From positions 108,345,912-108,409,911 of the forward strand of contig CM075855.1 of the NCBI GenBank assembly GCA_037975125.1: a stretch of DNA of 64,000 nucleotides, given 5' to 3'. The translations under genes were made by a program, and so were the position numbers. This stretch comes from Latrodectus hesperus. Taxonomy: Eukaryota > Arthropoda > Arachnida > Araneae > Theridiidae. A model generated the notes under the pieces. That model was given only the letters and a program-made list of their open reading frames with translations. It did no database searches and was not told the DNA's origin. Below, one piece after another: positions 12,166-27,500 of the stretch (the first letter of the stretch is position 1; each line of letters begins with the position of its first letter).

Positions 12166-12423
12166 TCTTAAGAGGAGCCCGGTGACGACGACGATTATGA
12201 TGCTCAGGTGTCGACTTCGTCGCTTAAAATTGTTCAAAATTACGAACCGATTATATTTAGAAGCTTTTCAGTCGCAAGACAACGCAAACGATTTCCAGAA
12301 ATTGAAATTGAAAAACTATTTAACAATAGACATAAAATTCCAAAATCATATTTGGAATATTTTAAACCTGAGATTTTATTTTTTTTAATGTTTTTAAACT
12401 ATAAACAAAGCAAATCACTTTAA
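12166..12423 (+). CDS. Possible exon of unrecognised protein
   Basis: After an in-frame TAA and an AG at about 12168, a frame runs 80-odd codons to a stop at 12421-12423. It begins with an acidic run (PGDDDDYDAQ) and continues with a mixed stretch including VARQRKRFPEIEIEKLF and HKIPKSYLEYFKPE. The residue mixture, charge pattern and codon variety of the first 65 codons look coding; the last part (ILFFLMFLNYKQ) looks like read-through into AT-rich DNA. No start codon suits it, so it would be an internal or terminal exon. I do not recognise the protein. It could also be a fossil of a mobile-element ORF. Confidence 0.33.
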
Positions 12424-14469
12424 TCGTCAGTCATGTTATTAAAATTGTATGAAATTCCTTGTAAGATAGAAATAGTAATAATCGAATGAAACAAAGCAGA
12501 AAATTTTTTTCAGAGTCATATCGAATATCAAAAATAATTAAATTATAATTTGAGACACGTAAAATTTATTAAAATAACAAAAATCATCCGTATCATTTGC
12601 ACACAAACAAACAGATAAATCAAGAATTCTAAAGTAATATCATGAATAAAACACTTTAATAAATAATTTTCTTTTCTGAAGTAAATTATTTTCCATTTAC
12701 AAAAAGTGTCCATACTTACGGACACTCCTGTCTTCAATATCATTTCATTACTTATTTAGAAACCGACTAGCAGAATGTAAAGTTGAATGGCACCATGATA
12801 TAAAAAGTCCTTTGCATTAAAATTAAACGAATTAAAAAAATTCAAAACTTATAAACACGTTTGATCAATATTCAAGTAAATATGGAATTCAAATACACAA
12901 CAAAATATATAACATACTTTTTAAATTATAATTAGATTTTATTTCAGTTATACATAATTTGCATAATGAGTTGTATCACAATAAAATTCAATATATATTA
13001 GTTTATTAAAAATAATAAAGGTTTTAAAACTGTGTGTGTGTACTCTAAAGCAAGAGTTGATAATTTACACAAAGATGTGTCTTCAACATTAACTTTCGAA
13101 TTTATAGTTACAAACTTTATATGTAAAAATGTGTTTGTTTCTCTTTTTAAATGAAATTCAAAAAACTTACAAGATTATTACTGAACAATTAAAAATACTC
13201 ATTATGTATCTAGTTGAGACATATATCTTTAATCTTTTTCAGTTCATGAAAAAGTTTTTTGGCAGGTGATAATTTTATCTACCATGAACTTGCTATATAT
13301 AAAATACATTCATAAGATATATATTTATCAGAAAAGTGAAACAATGATTAGGTATTAGCGTGTGATGCATACATTTACTGAATACACTTACAAACTTTCA
13401 CAATGTTTATTATTTATTATATTTATATATAAGAACCACCTAAAAATACGAACATAAATCGAGACATTTAAAACAATCAAAACATAAATCTTAACATTAT
13501 GAAATTATTTTTAATTCTATATCGTAATATCTCATTAGTAATTTTTGTTTAGAATTAACTATTCATATTTTAAAAAATATGGTTTACAATTATCAATTTT
13601 CTAAAAAATGTGCAGAATTTTCACCACTTAGTTACCACTTACTTAAGAAATGCATCTGTTTCAAAGACTTTATAAAACATTTCACCATAAACTAATAATC
13701 GAATTATATACTTAAGAAATGTTTGTATTTAGTAATCACAAATTTTATTCTGTGTAAGAAAAACTGTGGGGAACATACTAAATTATTCAATTTGTGAGGT
13801 TCAAAGATATTTTAACAAATTTATGTGTACAATATAAGATATTTATTAAATCATTGAATAAAAGTTAGTTTCTTACAAATGCCAGAAAATATGAAATTTC
13901 TTTTATTATGTCAAAGAAATATTTTTATTTACGAATTCAATGATTACATTTTAAATATTACGTTTTAATTCTCAAATGCTCCAAAAAAGCATTATCATAA
14001 TATTACAATCTTGAAACAAAATATTACAAATAAGCACTATGGTATGACTTTCTTAATCCTTTCTTGTGTTTTAGTAATAAAATTTCAATGAGTTAATTTT
14101 GATATTAAGCTAAATAAATCGAGTTTGAATAATATGTTTCTAACATAACATAAGAAATTTTATCGTTGATGTAAAATAATAAATTAAGCTATTTGTTATT
14201 TTTAATAGGTTAACATTAATTCAAAACTAATATTGTAGAAACTACATAAAGTATTCATCTCTGGTAAGTGAATTTATACTTACAAAAATGCGTTTTACGA
14301 ATATTTACTTCATTAATCAAAACTATTTAAAAAAAAATTTGATTAATATAATCAAGTGTTGCAAAATATTTATATTTTATAGCTATCAAAAGAAGAAGGA
14401 AATTAAATCATTATTTTTTTAAATTACCATTTTTAAACAAACTTTCTCGAAATTTATCACTTCTGATCT
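12424..14469. other. AT-rich noncoding stretch
   Basis: No gene, transposon end or SINE box seen. The satellite array begins at its right edge. Confidence 0.6.
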
Positions 14470-17400
14470 TTAGCAGTCTTACTGGTATTTTATAAGATAT
14501 ACTAGAATTATGAAATCAAACTTAGCGGGAATCGGAAATTTTACGTACCATATAGACACTCTATACAAAAACTCATTTCCCTCCTAAATTATATTTTTTG
14601 TAATAAAATGAATACCATCGTTAGCCTAAGAATGTGATTTACTACTAAATGCAACCTGTTATTTGTGTGTCCATTGTATATTTCTTAAGATAAACTGGAA
14701 TTTTGAAATAAAACTTAGCTTGAATCAGAAGTTTCACGTAGCATACAGGCGCACTATACAAAAACTCATTTTTCTCCGAAATTATATTTTCTGTAATAAA
14801 ATGAATACCACAGTGAGTCTAAGAATGTGATTTACTACTAAATGAAACCATTTATTTGCGTGTCCATTCGGTATTTCTTACGATATCCTGGAATTTTTAA
14901 ATCAAACTAAGTGAGAATAAAAAGTTTCACGTAGCATATGAGTGCACTATACAAAAATTCGATTTTCTCCTAGATTACAATTTTTGTAATAAAATGAATA
15001 CCAAGGTTAGTCTAAGAATGTGATGTACTACTAAATGAAACCATTAATTCGTATATACATTGGGTATTTCTTAAGATATACTGCAATTTTGTAATCAAAC
15101 TTAGCGAGACTCAGAAGTTTCTGTTACCATATGGGCGAAATATACAAAAATTCATTTTTCTCCGAAATTAAATTTTTTGTAATAAAATGAATACCACAGT
15201 CAATCTAAGAATATAATTTACTACTAAATGAAACCATTTATTTGTATTTCCATTGGATATTTTTTATGATATACTGAAATTTTGAAATCAAACTTATCGG
15301 GAATCAGATGTTTCTACTACCATAAGGGCACATCATACAAAAACTCTTTTTCCTAAATTATATTTTTTGTAATAAAATAAATACCATGGTCAATCGAAGA
15401 ATGTGATTTACTACTAAATGTAACCATTTTTTTCTATGTCTTATTGGTATTTTATAAGATATACTGGAATTTTGAAATATGCGTGCCGTATACAAATACA
15501 TATTTTTCTCCTAAATCATATTTTTTGTAATAAATGAATACCAAAGTTAGTTTAAGAATGTGATTTACTACTAAATGAAACTATAAATTTGTATATCCTT
15601 TGGGTATTTCTTAAGATACACTGGAATTTGGAAATGAAACTTAGCTGGAATCTGAAGTTTCTATTACCATATAGGCGCAATATACAAAAATTCATTTTTC
15701 TCCGAAATTATATTTTTTGTAATAAAATGAATACCACAGTTAGTCAAAGTATGTGATTTACTACTAAAGGAAACTATAAATTTGTATATCCATTGGATAT
15801 TTCTTATGATATACTGGAATTTTGAAATCAAACATAGCAGGAATCAAAAGTTTCACATACCATATGGTCGAACTTTACAAAAATTCATTTTTCTCCTGAA
15901 ATATATATTTTGTAATAAAATGAATTCCACACTTAGTCTAAGAATGTTATTTACATCTAAATGAAACTATTAATTTATATATCTATTGGATATTTCTTTA
16001 GATATACTTGAATTTGGAAACCAAACTTAGTGGGAATTAAAAGTTTCACTGACCATATGGGCGCACTATACAAAAACTCATTTTTCTCCTAAATTATATA
16101 TTTTGTAATAAAATGAATACCATAGTCAATCTAAGAATGTTATTTACTATTTACTACTAAATGAAATAATTTATTTGTATTTCTTAAGGGTATTTTTTAA
16201 GATATACAGGAATTTTGAAATCAAACTGACAGAGAATCAGAAGTTTCACGAACCATAAAGATTCACTATAAAAAACACATTTTTCTCCTAAAATTTATTT
16301 TTTGTAATAAAATGAATACCTTATTTAGTTCAAGAACTACTAAATGAAATTATTAATTTATATATTCATTGGGTATTTCTTAAGATGTACTGAGATTTTC
16401 AAATCAAACTTAGAGGGAATCAGAAGTTTCACGTACCATATGGGTGCACTATACAAAAAAACATTTTACTCCTAAATTATATTTTTTGTTATAAAATGAA
16501 TACCACATTTAGTCTAAGAATGTGATTTACTATTAAATGAAACTATAAATTTGTATATCCATTGGATATTTCTTAAGATATACTGGAATTTTGAAATGAA
16601 ACTTAGCGGGAATCAGAAGTTTCAATTACCATATCGGTGTACAAAAACTCATTTTTCTCTTAAAGTATATTTTTTGTAATAAAATAAATACCATAGTGAG
16701 TATAAGAATGTGATTTACTACTAAATTAAATCATGTATTTGTGTGTATATTGGGTATTTCTTAAGCTGTACAGGAATTTTGAACTCAGGCTTAGCGGGAA
16801 TCAGAAGTTTCACGTACCGTATGGGTGCACAATACTAAAAAACACTGTTTATCCTAAATTATAATTTTTAATAAAATGAATAACAAGTTAGTCTATGAAT
16901 GTGATTTACTACTAAATTAAGCCATTTATTTGTGTGTAAATTGGGTATTTCTTCAGATATACTGGAATTTTGAAATCAAACTAAGCGAGAATCATAAGTT
17001 TCACGTACCATATGGGTGCACTATACAAAAACAAATTATTCTCATAAATTATATTTTTTGTAATAAATGGAATACCACAGTTAGTCTAAGAATGTGATTT
17101 ACTACTAAATGAAACTATATATTTGTTTATCCATTGGGTATTTCTTAAGATACACTGTAATTTTGAAATTAAACTTAGCGGGAATCAGATATTTCAATTA
17201 CCATATATTCAGGCGCAATATACAAAAATTCTTTTTCTCCGAAATTATATTTTTTGTAATAAAATGAATACCACATAGAGTCTAAGAATGTGATTTACTA
17301 CTAAATGAAGTTATTTATTTGTGTGTACATTGGGTATTTCTTAAGATATACTGGAATTTTGAACTCAAACTTATCAGGAAACAGAAGTTTAGCTTACCAT

Positions 17401-18961
17401 ATAGGTGCACGATTCGCTAACTCATTTTAATCCAAAATTTTATTTTTTTTAATGAAATGAATAACAAGTTACTCTAATAATGTGATTTACTACTAAATGA
17501 AACCATTTATTTTTGTGTATATTGGGTATTTCTTAAGATATACTGGTACTTTGAAATCAAATTTATAGGGAATAAAAAGTTTCACGTACCATATCTGTGC
17601 ACTATACAAAAACAAATTTTACTCCTAAATTATATTTTTTGTAATAAAATGAATACCACATTTAGTCTAAGAGTTGCCTTTACTACTAAATGAAATTATA
17701 AATTTGTATATCCATTAGGTATTTCTTTAGATACACTGGAATTTTTAAATCAAACTTAGCGGGAATCAAAGGTTTCACGTACAATATGGGTGCACTATAA
17801 AAAATTTCATTTTTCCCCTAAAGTTAATTTTTGTAATAAAATAAATATCACAGTTAGTATGAGAATGTGATTTACTACTAAATGAAACCATTTATTTGTG
17901 TGTATATTGGGTATTTTTTAAGATATACTAGAATTTTCATATCAAACTAAGCGGGAATCGGAAGTCTCACTTACCATATGGGCGCACGCTTTAAAAACAC
18001 GTTTTTCTCTTTAATTATATTTTTGTAATAAAATAAATATCACAGTTATTCTAAGAATGCGATTTACTAATAAATGAAATTATAAATTTATATTTTCATT
18101 GGGTATTTCTTAAGATATACTGGAATTTGGAAACCAGACTTAGTGGGAATTGAAAGTTTCACTGACCATATGGGCGCACTATAAAAAATCATTTTTCTCC
18201 TAAATTATATTTTTTGTAATAAAATGAATACCAGAGTTAATCTAAGAATGTGATTAACTACTAAATAAAACCATTTATTTGTGTGTACATTGAGTAATTC
18301 TTAAGATATACTGGAATTTCGAAGTCAAACTTAGCGGGAATCAAAAGTTTCACTTACCATATGGGCGTACTGTACAAAAACTCATTTTTCTCCTAAATTA
18401 TATATTTAGTAATAAAATGACTACCACAGTCAATCTAATAATGTTATTTATTTCTAAATGAAACCATTTATTTGTGTGTACATTGGGCATTTCTTAAGAT
18501 ATACTGGTATTTTGAAATCAAATTTAGAGGGTATCTGAAGTTTCAAGTACCAAATGTGTGCCCAATACAAAAACATATTTTTCTCTTATATTATATTTTT
18601 TGTAATAAAATGAATAACACAGTTAGTAAAAGTATGTGATTTACTACTAAACGAATATATAAATTTGTATATCCATTAGATATTACTTATGATATACTGG
18701 AATTTTGAAATCAAACAAAGCGGGAATCAGAAGTTTCACGTTCCATATAGGAGCACTTTACAAAAACACATTTTTCTCCTTATTTATATTTTTTGTAATA
18801 AAATGAACACCATAGTTAGTCTAAGAATGCGATTTACTATTAAATGATATTATTTATTTGCGTGTAAATTGGGTATTTCTTCAGATATACTAGAATTTTG
18901 AAATCAAACTAAGCGAGAATCAGAAGTTTCACGTACTATATGGGTGCACTATACAAAAACA
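14470..18961 (+). repeat. Satellite array, left block, about 193-bp monomer
   Basis: The landmark ACTACTAAAT recurs at 14641, 14834, 15027 and 15220, giving a period of 193. Each monomer carries GGTATTTCTTAAGATATAC, a TTGAAATCAAACTTAGCGGG block, a TTTCACGTACCATATGGG block, and TTTTTTGTAATAAAATGAAT. Two subtypes alternate irregularly: one with CCATTTATTTGTGTG and one with CTATAAATTTGTATATCC followed by GATACACTGG. Divergence between neighbours is substantial in this block. Short frames inside it are repeat artefacts. Confidence 0.95.
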
Positions 18962-18963
18962 TA

Positions 18964-19184
18964 CAGTGAGTGTAAAAAGTGTTCGTACAGTACGACAATT
19001 GATTTAAAATAGATTCTTTCATAAAAATTATTAAATTAAATTCCATTCTAATTAATTAGAAATATATAATAGAACATAATTTCACTAGTTTCATGCGAAA
19101 TTTACACAAAAATAATTTTAACATGAATAAATATTTACAAAACTGAAACAATCCAACATCTTGTGGTGTAAAAAGTATTCGTAC
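18964..19184 (+). repeat. Left inverted repeat of the Tc1-like element
   Basis: About 221 bases matching the right end in reverse complement with scattered differences. The inner 19-base direct-repeat core is at 19166-19184. Confidence 0.9.
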
Positions 19185-19223
19185 ATCAGGCATATATTGG
19201 CCAACACAATCATAATATTTTAG

Positions 19224-20249
19224 CTAATACCTTGTAGGATATCCTTTAGTTCGAATAACTGCCATGAGTATTTTTGTCATCGATTCCACCAATTTTGCTG
19301 TTATTGAGCTAGATATGGCGTCCCATTCTTGATTAAGAGCCGATTCGAAATCATTTTTATTAGAAATATGTCTGGATCTAATATTTTTATCAAGAACGTC
19401 CCATAAATTCTCGATGGGGTTGAGGTCCGGCGACTGAGGTGGAAATTTCATGAACTTTTGGGTATTATATAGTATCCAGACCCTTGTGTTTAGGGCTGTG
19501 TGCTTGGGGTCGTTATCATGCATGAAAACGTAATAACCATTCAAGCTCATTTTTGTTGCACTAGGTTCTAAATTATTTTTTAAAATGTCAATATAAAGTT
19601 GATGATTCACAATGCCTTTAATAATGACTAATTTTCCCACCACAGAAGCACACATACACCCCCAAACAAGTAGACTTCTACTCCCATGTTTCACTGTTGG
19701 CACTTAATTCTTAGGATGCATTTCTGTATTGCGCTTTCTATCATACCATTCGTCTCCCGTCCGATCCAAATATGTTGTATTTACTCTCATCTGTAAAGAT
19801 AATCTTTTTCCTGAAATCTGGACTTCCATAACGTATTGCTTGGCGAAAGACAATCGCAGCTTCCGATTCTTCTCACTGACAAAGAATTTTCGTCTCGCAA
19901 CACGGACATGGAAACCTTCATTTCTGCATGCATTTCGAACAGTACTTACAGAGACTGTTGTTCCCATGTTCTTTAGTTCTGATGTTAATGTAGGAGCACT
20001 TATTTTGGGATCCTTCTTTAATGAATGTACCAGAAACCGTCTGTCAGATGATGTCAATAGACATGGTTGCCCAGTACGAACTGTTTTGAACCGTTAGAGT
20101 GGCAGCAAACTTTTTTATGATTGACAGCACAGTTGAACGGGGTCTACCAACCAGATAAGAAATTTTGTTGTACGATTTACCATTTTACCGATCTTTAAAA
20201 TCAGTTCTCTTTCGGAAACACTTGTCTCTTTACTTTTACGACCCATTAC
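19224..20249 (-). pseudogene. Tc1-family transposase, DD34E, frameshifted
   Basis: The start at 20249 (MGRKSKETSVSERELI) matches the N-terminal helix-turn-helix of Tc1 transposases. The frame is lost in the first HTH (about 20165) and resumes at about 20057 with a second HTH region (KKDPKISAPTLTSELKNMG, VSTVRNACRNEGFH). It shifts again near 19830, so the FTDES block with the first Asp is in another frame, and a TAA stop follows PKN at about 19704. The C-terminal part is well preserved: VWGCM, MHDNDPKHTA (second Asp), SPDLNPIENLW (catalytic Glu) with 34 residues between second Asp and Glu. Several separate lesions mean it cannot make transposase. Confidence 0.92.
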
Positions 20250-20386
20250 AGAATTTCTATAGTTTCTCACTACATTAAAATTTCCACTGAAGAACCTTTT
20301 AAGTAACTTACAAGATGACGGCAATTAACTACATCTTAATGGCTAAACTAATCACAAAGTATAAAAAAATTTGCATTTCTTTTAGT

Positions 20387-20608
20387 GTACGAATACTTTT
20401 TACACAACAAAATGTTGGATTGTTACAGTTTTGTAAATATTTATTCATGTATAAAATTATTTTTGTGTAAATTTCACATGAAATTAGTGAAAATATGTTC
20501 TATTATGTATTTATTAATAATTAAAATGGAATTTATATTTATAAATTTTATGAACGGATCTCTTTTAAATCAATAGTCGTAATGTACGAATACTTTTTAC
20601 ACTCACTG
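20387..20608 (-). repeat. Right inverted repeat of the Tc1-like element
   Basis: Mirror copy of the left end. The inner core is at 20387-20405 and the outer terminus CACTG ends at 20608. Confidence 0.9.
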
Positions 20609-20610
20609 TA

Positions 20611-23600
20611 TTTTACCCCTAAATTATATTTTTTGTAATAAAATGAATGACACATTTAGTTTAAGTATGTGATTTACTACTAAATGAAACTATAAATTTG
20701 TATATCCATTGGGTATTTCTTAAGATACACTGGAATTTTGAAATGAAACTTAGCGGGAATCAGAATATTCACGTTCCATATTGGCGCACTATACAAAAAC
20801 ACATTTTACTCCTAAATTATATTTTTTGTAATAAAATGAATACCACATTTAGTTTAGGAATGTGATTTACTACTAAATGAAACTATAAATTTATATTTCT
20901 ATTGGTTATTTCTTAAGATATACAGGAATTTAGAACTGAAACTTTGCATGAGTCAAAAATTTCACCTACCTTATGGGGTTACTATACAAAAACTCATTTT
21001 TCTCCTAAATTATATATTTTGTAATAAAATGAATACCACAGTCAATAAAAGAATGTTATTTATTACTAACTGAAACCATTTATTTGAATCTCTTTAGGGT
21101 ATTTATAAAGATATACAGGAATTTTGAAATCAAACTGAGCGAGAATCAGAAGTTTCACGAACCATAAAGGTGCACTATAAAAAAACACATATTTTTCTCC
21201 TAAATTATATTTTTTGTAATGAAATGAATAGCACATTTAGTTTAAGAATGTGATTTACTACTAAATGAAACTATAAATTTGTATATCCATTGGGTATTTC
21301 TTAAGATACACTGGAATTTTGAAATGAAACTTAGCGGGAATCAGAATATTCACGTTCCATATTAGCGCACTATACAAAAACACATTTTACTCCTAAATTA
21401 TATTTTTTGTAATAAAATGAATACCACATTTAGTTTAGGAATGTGATTTACTACTAAATGAAACTATAAATTTATATTTCTATTGGTTATTTCTTAAGAT
21501 ATACAGGAATTTAGAACTGAAACTTTGCATGAGTCAAAAATTTCACCTACCTTATGGGGTTACTATACAAAAACTCATTTTTCTCCTAAATTATATATTT
21601 TGTAATAAAATGAATACCACAGTCAATAAAAGAATGTTATTTATTACTAACTGAAACCATTTATTTGAATCTCTTTAGGGTATTTATAAAGATATACAGG
21701 AATTTTGAAATCAAACTGAGCGAGAATCAGAAGTTTCACGAACCATAAAGGTGCACTATAAAAAAACACATATTTTTCTCCTAAATTATATTTTTTGTAA
21801 TGAAATAAATAGCACATTTAGTTTAAGAATGTGATTTACTACCAAATGAAACTATTAATTTATATATTCTATGGGTATTTCTTAAGATACACTGGAATTT
21901 TGAAATGAAACTTAGCTGGAATCTGAAGTTTCAATTACCATATAGGCGCACTTTGCAAAAACTCATTTTTCTCCGAAATTATATTTTTTGTAATAAAATG
22001 AATACCACTGTTAGTCTAAGAATGTGATATACTACCAAATGAAACCATTTATTTTTGTTTGCATAGGGTATTTCTTATGATATACTGAGATTTTTAAATC
22101 AAACTTAGAGGGAATCAGAAGTTTTAATTTCCATATGGGTGCACTATAAAAAAACACATTTTTTTCCTAAATTATATTTTTTGCAATAAAATGAATACCA
22201 GATTTAATCTATAAATGTGATTAACTACTAAATGAAACCATTTACTTGTGTGTATATTGGGTAATTCTTTAGATATACTGGAATTTTGAACTCAAAACTT
22301 AGCGGGAATCAGAACTTTCACGTACCATATTGGAGTAAGATACAAAATTACCTTTTTCTCCTAAATTATAATTTTTAATGAAATGAATAACAAGTTAGTC
22401 TAAGAATGTGGTTTACTACTAAATTAAACCATTTATTTGTGTGTACATTGGGTATTTCTTCAGATATACTGGAATTTTGAAATCAAACTAAGCGAGAATC
22501 AGAAGTTTCGCGTACCATACGGGTGCACTACACAAAAACACATTTTACTCCTAATGTATATTTTTTGAAATAAAATAAATATAACAGTTAGTCTAAGAAT
22601 GTGATTTACTACTAAATGAAACTATAAATTTTTACATCCATTGGGTATTTCTTAAGATACATTGGAATTTTTAAAAGAAACTTAGCGGGAATCAGAATAT
22701 TCACGTTCCATATGGGCGTACTATAAAAAACTCATTTTTCTACTAAATTATATATTTTGTAATAAAATGAATACTACAGTCAATCTAAGAATGTTATTTA
22801 TTATTTAATGAAACTATAAATTTGTATATCCATTGGATATTTGTTAAGATACACTGTAATTTTGAAATTAAACTTAGCTGGAATCTGAAGTTTCAATTAC
22901 CATACAGGCGCAATATACAAAAATTCATTTTCTCAAAAATTATATTTTTTGTTATAAAATCAATACCAGAGATAATCTAAGAATGTGATTAACTACTAAA
23001 TGAAATTATTCATTTGGGTGTACATTGGGTATTTCTTAAGATATACTGGAATTTTGAACTCAATCTTAGCGGGAAACAGAAGTTTAGCGTACCATATAGG
23101 TGAACGATACAAAATCTCCTTTTTCTCCTAAATTATATCTTTTGTAATGAAATGAATACCATTGTTAGTCTAAGAATGTGATTTGCTACTAAATCACACT
23201 ATTAATTTGTATTTACATTGGATATTTATTAAGATATACTGGAATTTTTAAATCAAACTTTGCTGGAATTAGAAGTTTCACGCATCATATGGGTGCAGTA
23301 TACAAAAACACATTTTTCTTCTAAATTATATTTTTTTAATGAAATGAATAACAAGTTAGTCTAAGAATGTGATTTACTACTAAATGAAACTGTAAGTTTG
23401 CATATCCATTGGGTATTTCTTAAGATACACTGGAATTTCGAAATTAAACTTAGCGGGAATCAAAAGTTTATATTACCATATCGGTGCAATATAAAAAAAT
23501 TCATTTTTCTCCTAATGTATATTTTTTGTAATAAAATAATTACCACAGTTAGTATAAGAATGTGATTTACTGATAAATGAAACCATTTATTTGTGTGTAC

Positions 23601-25367
23601 ATTGTTTAGTTTTTAAGATACACTGGAATTTTGAAATCAAACTGAGCGAGAATCAGAAGTTTCACATACCGTATGGGTGCACTATACAAAAACATATTTT
23701 TCTCATAAATTATATTTTTTGTAATAAATGGAATACCACAGTTATTCTACGAATGTGACTTAATACTAAATGAAACTATATATTTGTATTTCCATTGAGA
23801 ATTTCTTAAGATACACTGTAATTTTGAACTCAAACTTAGCAGGAAACAGAAGTTTAGCTTACCATATAGGTGCACGATACAAAAACTCATTTCAATCCTA
23901 AATTTTATTTTTTTTAATGAAATGAATAATAAGTTAGTCTAAGAACGTGATTTACTACTAAATGAAACCATTTATTTGTGTGTACATTGGGCATTTCTTA
24001 AGAGATACTGGTATTTTGAAATCAAATTTAGAGGGTATCTGAAGTTTAAGTACCAAATGGGTGCCCTATACAAAAACATATTTTTCTCTTAAATTATATT
24101 TTTTGTAATAAAATGAATACCACAGTTAGTCTAAGAATGTGATTTACTACTAAATGAAACTATAAATTTGTATATCCATTGGGTATTTCTTAAGATACAC
24201 TGGAATTTTGAAATGAAACTTAGCTGGAATCAGTAGTTTCACGTACCATATGGGCGCACTATACAAAAAATCATTTTTCTCCTAAATTATATTTTTTGTA
24301 ATAAAATTATTACCACAGTCAATCTAAGAATGGTATTTATTACTAAATGAAACCATTTATTTGTATGTCTTAAGGGTATTTCTTAAGATATACAGGAATT
24401 TTGAAATCAAACTGAGCGAGAATCAGAAGTTTCACGAACCATAAAGGTGCACTATTAAAAAACACATTTTTCTCCTAAATTGTATATTTTGTAATTAAAT
24501 GAATAACACAGTTAGTCTAAGAATGTGATTTACTACTAAATTAATCCATATATCTGTGTGTACATTGGGCATTTTTTGAGATACACTGGTATTTTGAAAT
24601 CAAATTTAGAGGGAATCAGTAGTTTCACGTACCATATGGTTGAAATATACAAAAACATATTTTTCTCCTACCACAGTTAGTCCACGAATGGGATTTACTA
24701 CTAAATGAAACTATGAATTTGTATATCTATTGGGTATTTCTTAAGATACACAGGAATTTTGAAGTGAAACTTAGCGGGAATCAGAATATTCACGTTCCAT
24801 ATTGGCGCACTATACAAAAACACATTTTACTCCTAAATTATATTTGTTGTAATAAAATGAATACCGCAGTTAATCTAAGAATGTGATTTACTACTAAATG
24901 AAACCATTTATTTGTGTGTATATTGGGTATTTCTTAAGATATACTAGTACTTTGAAATCAAATTTATAGGGAATTAAAAGTTTCACGTACCATATCTGTG
25001 CACTATAGAAAAACACATTTTACTCCTAAATTATATTTTTTGTAATAAAATGAATACCACATTTAGTCTAAGAATTGCATTTACTACTAAATGAAACTAT
25101 GAATTTGTTTATCTATTGGGTATTTCTTAAGATACACTGGAATTTTAAAATGAAACTAAGCGTGAATAAAAAGTTTCAATTACCATATAGGCGCAATATA
25201 CAAAAATTCATTTTTCTCCGAAATTATATTTTTTGTAATAAAATGAATACCGCAGTTAGTCTAAGAATGTGATTTACTACTAAATGAAACCATTTACTTG
25301 TATATCTATTGGTTATTTCTTAAGATATACTGGAATTTTGAAATCAAACTAAGCGGGTTTCGGATAG
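20611..25367 (+). repeat. Satellite array, right block
   Basis: Continuation of the 193-bp satellite after the Tc1 insertion, ending within a monomer at about 25365 (AAACTAAGCGGGTTTCGG). Together with the left block, the length divided by period gives about 48 monomers. It includes the near-identical 581-bp duplication listed separately. Confidence 0.95.
20668..21829 (+). repeat. Higher-order satellite unit, 3 monomers duplicated
   Basis: A rare monomer variant (GAACTGAAACTTTGCATGAG) occurs at 20933 and again at 21514, 581 bases apart, and the three-monomer blocks around them are almost identical. Other monomers in the array differ far more, so this is a recent unequal exchange or local amplification. 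Confidence 0.88.
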
Positions 25368-27005
<1,638 letters not shown>

Positions 27006-27348
27006 ACTGATGATAGAGTACTAACCCCTTAACCGGCTATCCCGAGCCCTTTGGTAGGGGCAAACGGCTTCACTGCATTGATTTAAATTTAACCCCCAAA
27101 ATTGACGGATGATCGTGAAATCGTAGCTGGGAAACTTATTTACTGAACGGTTATGGTTGATTTAACTAATGTGAGCGAAAATCGAAAGTGTTTCAAGGAA
27201 GAAACTGTTTACGCTATACTTTTCTATAGTTATTCGCATTTAGTTTTAATAATTAAAGGCTATCTAACAATTGAAATTTATAAGCAACGTATATAATATT
27301 AATTTTCACTTTTTTATCAAGTTTTTAAATTATTAACATTTATTAGTT

Positions 27349-27351
<3 letters not shown>
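27006..27351. other. Unique spacer with GC-richer start
   Basis: Begins with CCCCTTAACCGGCTATCCCG, less AT-rich than its surroundings, then returns to AT-rich sequence. A TTAA inside suggested a piggyBac end, but no matching inverted end was found. No gene. Confidence 0.4.

Positions 27352-27406
<55 letters not shown>
27352..27406. repeat. (AT)n microsatellite
   Basis: About 55 bases of AT dinucleotide, followed at once by repeat R copy 2. Confidence 0.95.
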
Positions 27407-27412
<6 letters not shown>

Positions 27413-27500
27413 TTTGATTAATATTAATGTTATTTCTTTCCAAATAATTATTTATGTAATATCAATATATATTTTCAATAAACTAACTGATGATTGAGTA
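27407..27500 (+). repeat. Dispersed repeat R, copy 2
   Basis: Counterpart of 26917-27005 with a small deletion and scattered substitutions. Confidence 0.8.

Larger units (their letters stand above)
18962..20610 (-). mobile_element. Tc1-like transposon with long IR/DR ends, inactivated
   Basis: A 1645-bp element (18964-20608) is flanked by TA on both sides and sits inside a satellite monomer whose two halves resume exactly at the borders. The ends are inverted repeats of about 221 bases. Each carries an outer copy of CAGTGAGTGTAAAAAGT and an inner GTGTAAAAAGTATTCGTAC, the IR/DR layout of Tc1 elements with two transposase binding sites per end. The transposase lies on the minus strand and is broken. 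Confidence 0.95.

Noticed and set aside
19729..20097. Plus-strand ORF of 122 codons, and the 32046-32378 ORF
   Set aside because: Both are antisense shadows of transposase genes.
14470..25367. CENP-B-box-like site in the satellite
   Set aside because: TTAGCGGGAATC shares only a few bases with the box; the key TTCG half is missing.
27006..27060. piggyBac terminus at CCCCTTAACCGG
   Set aside because: No inverted partner and no transposase nearby.
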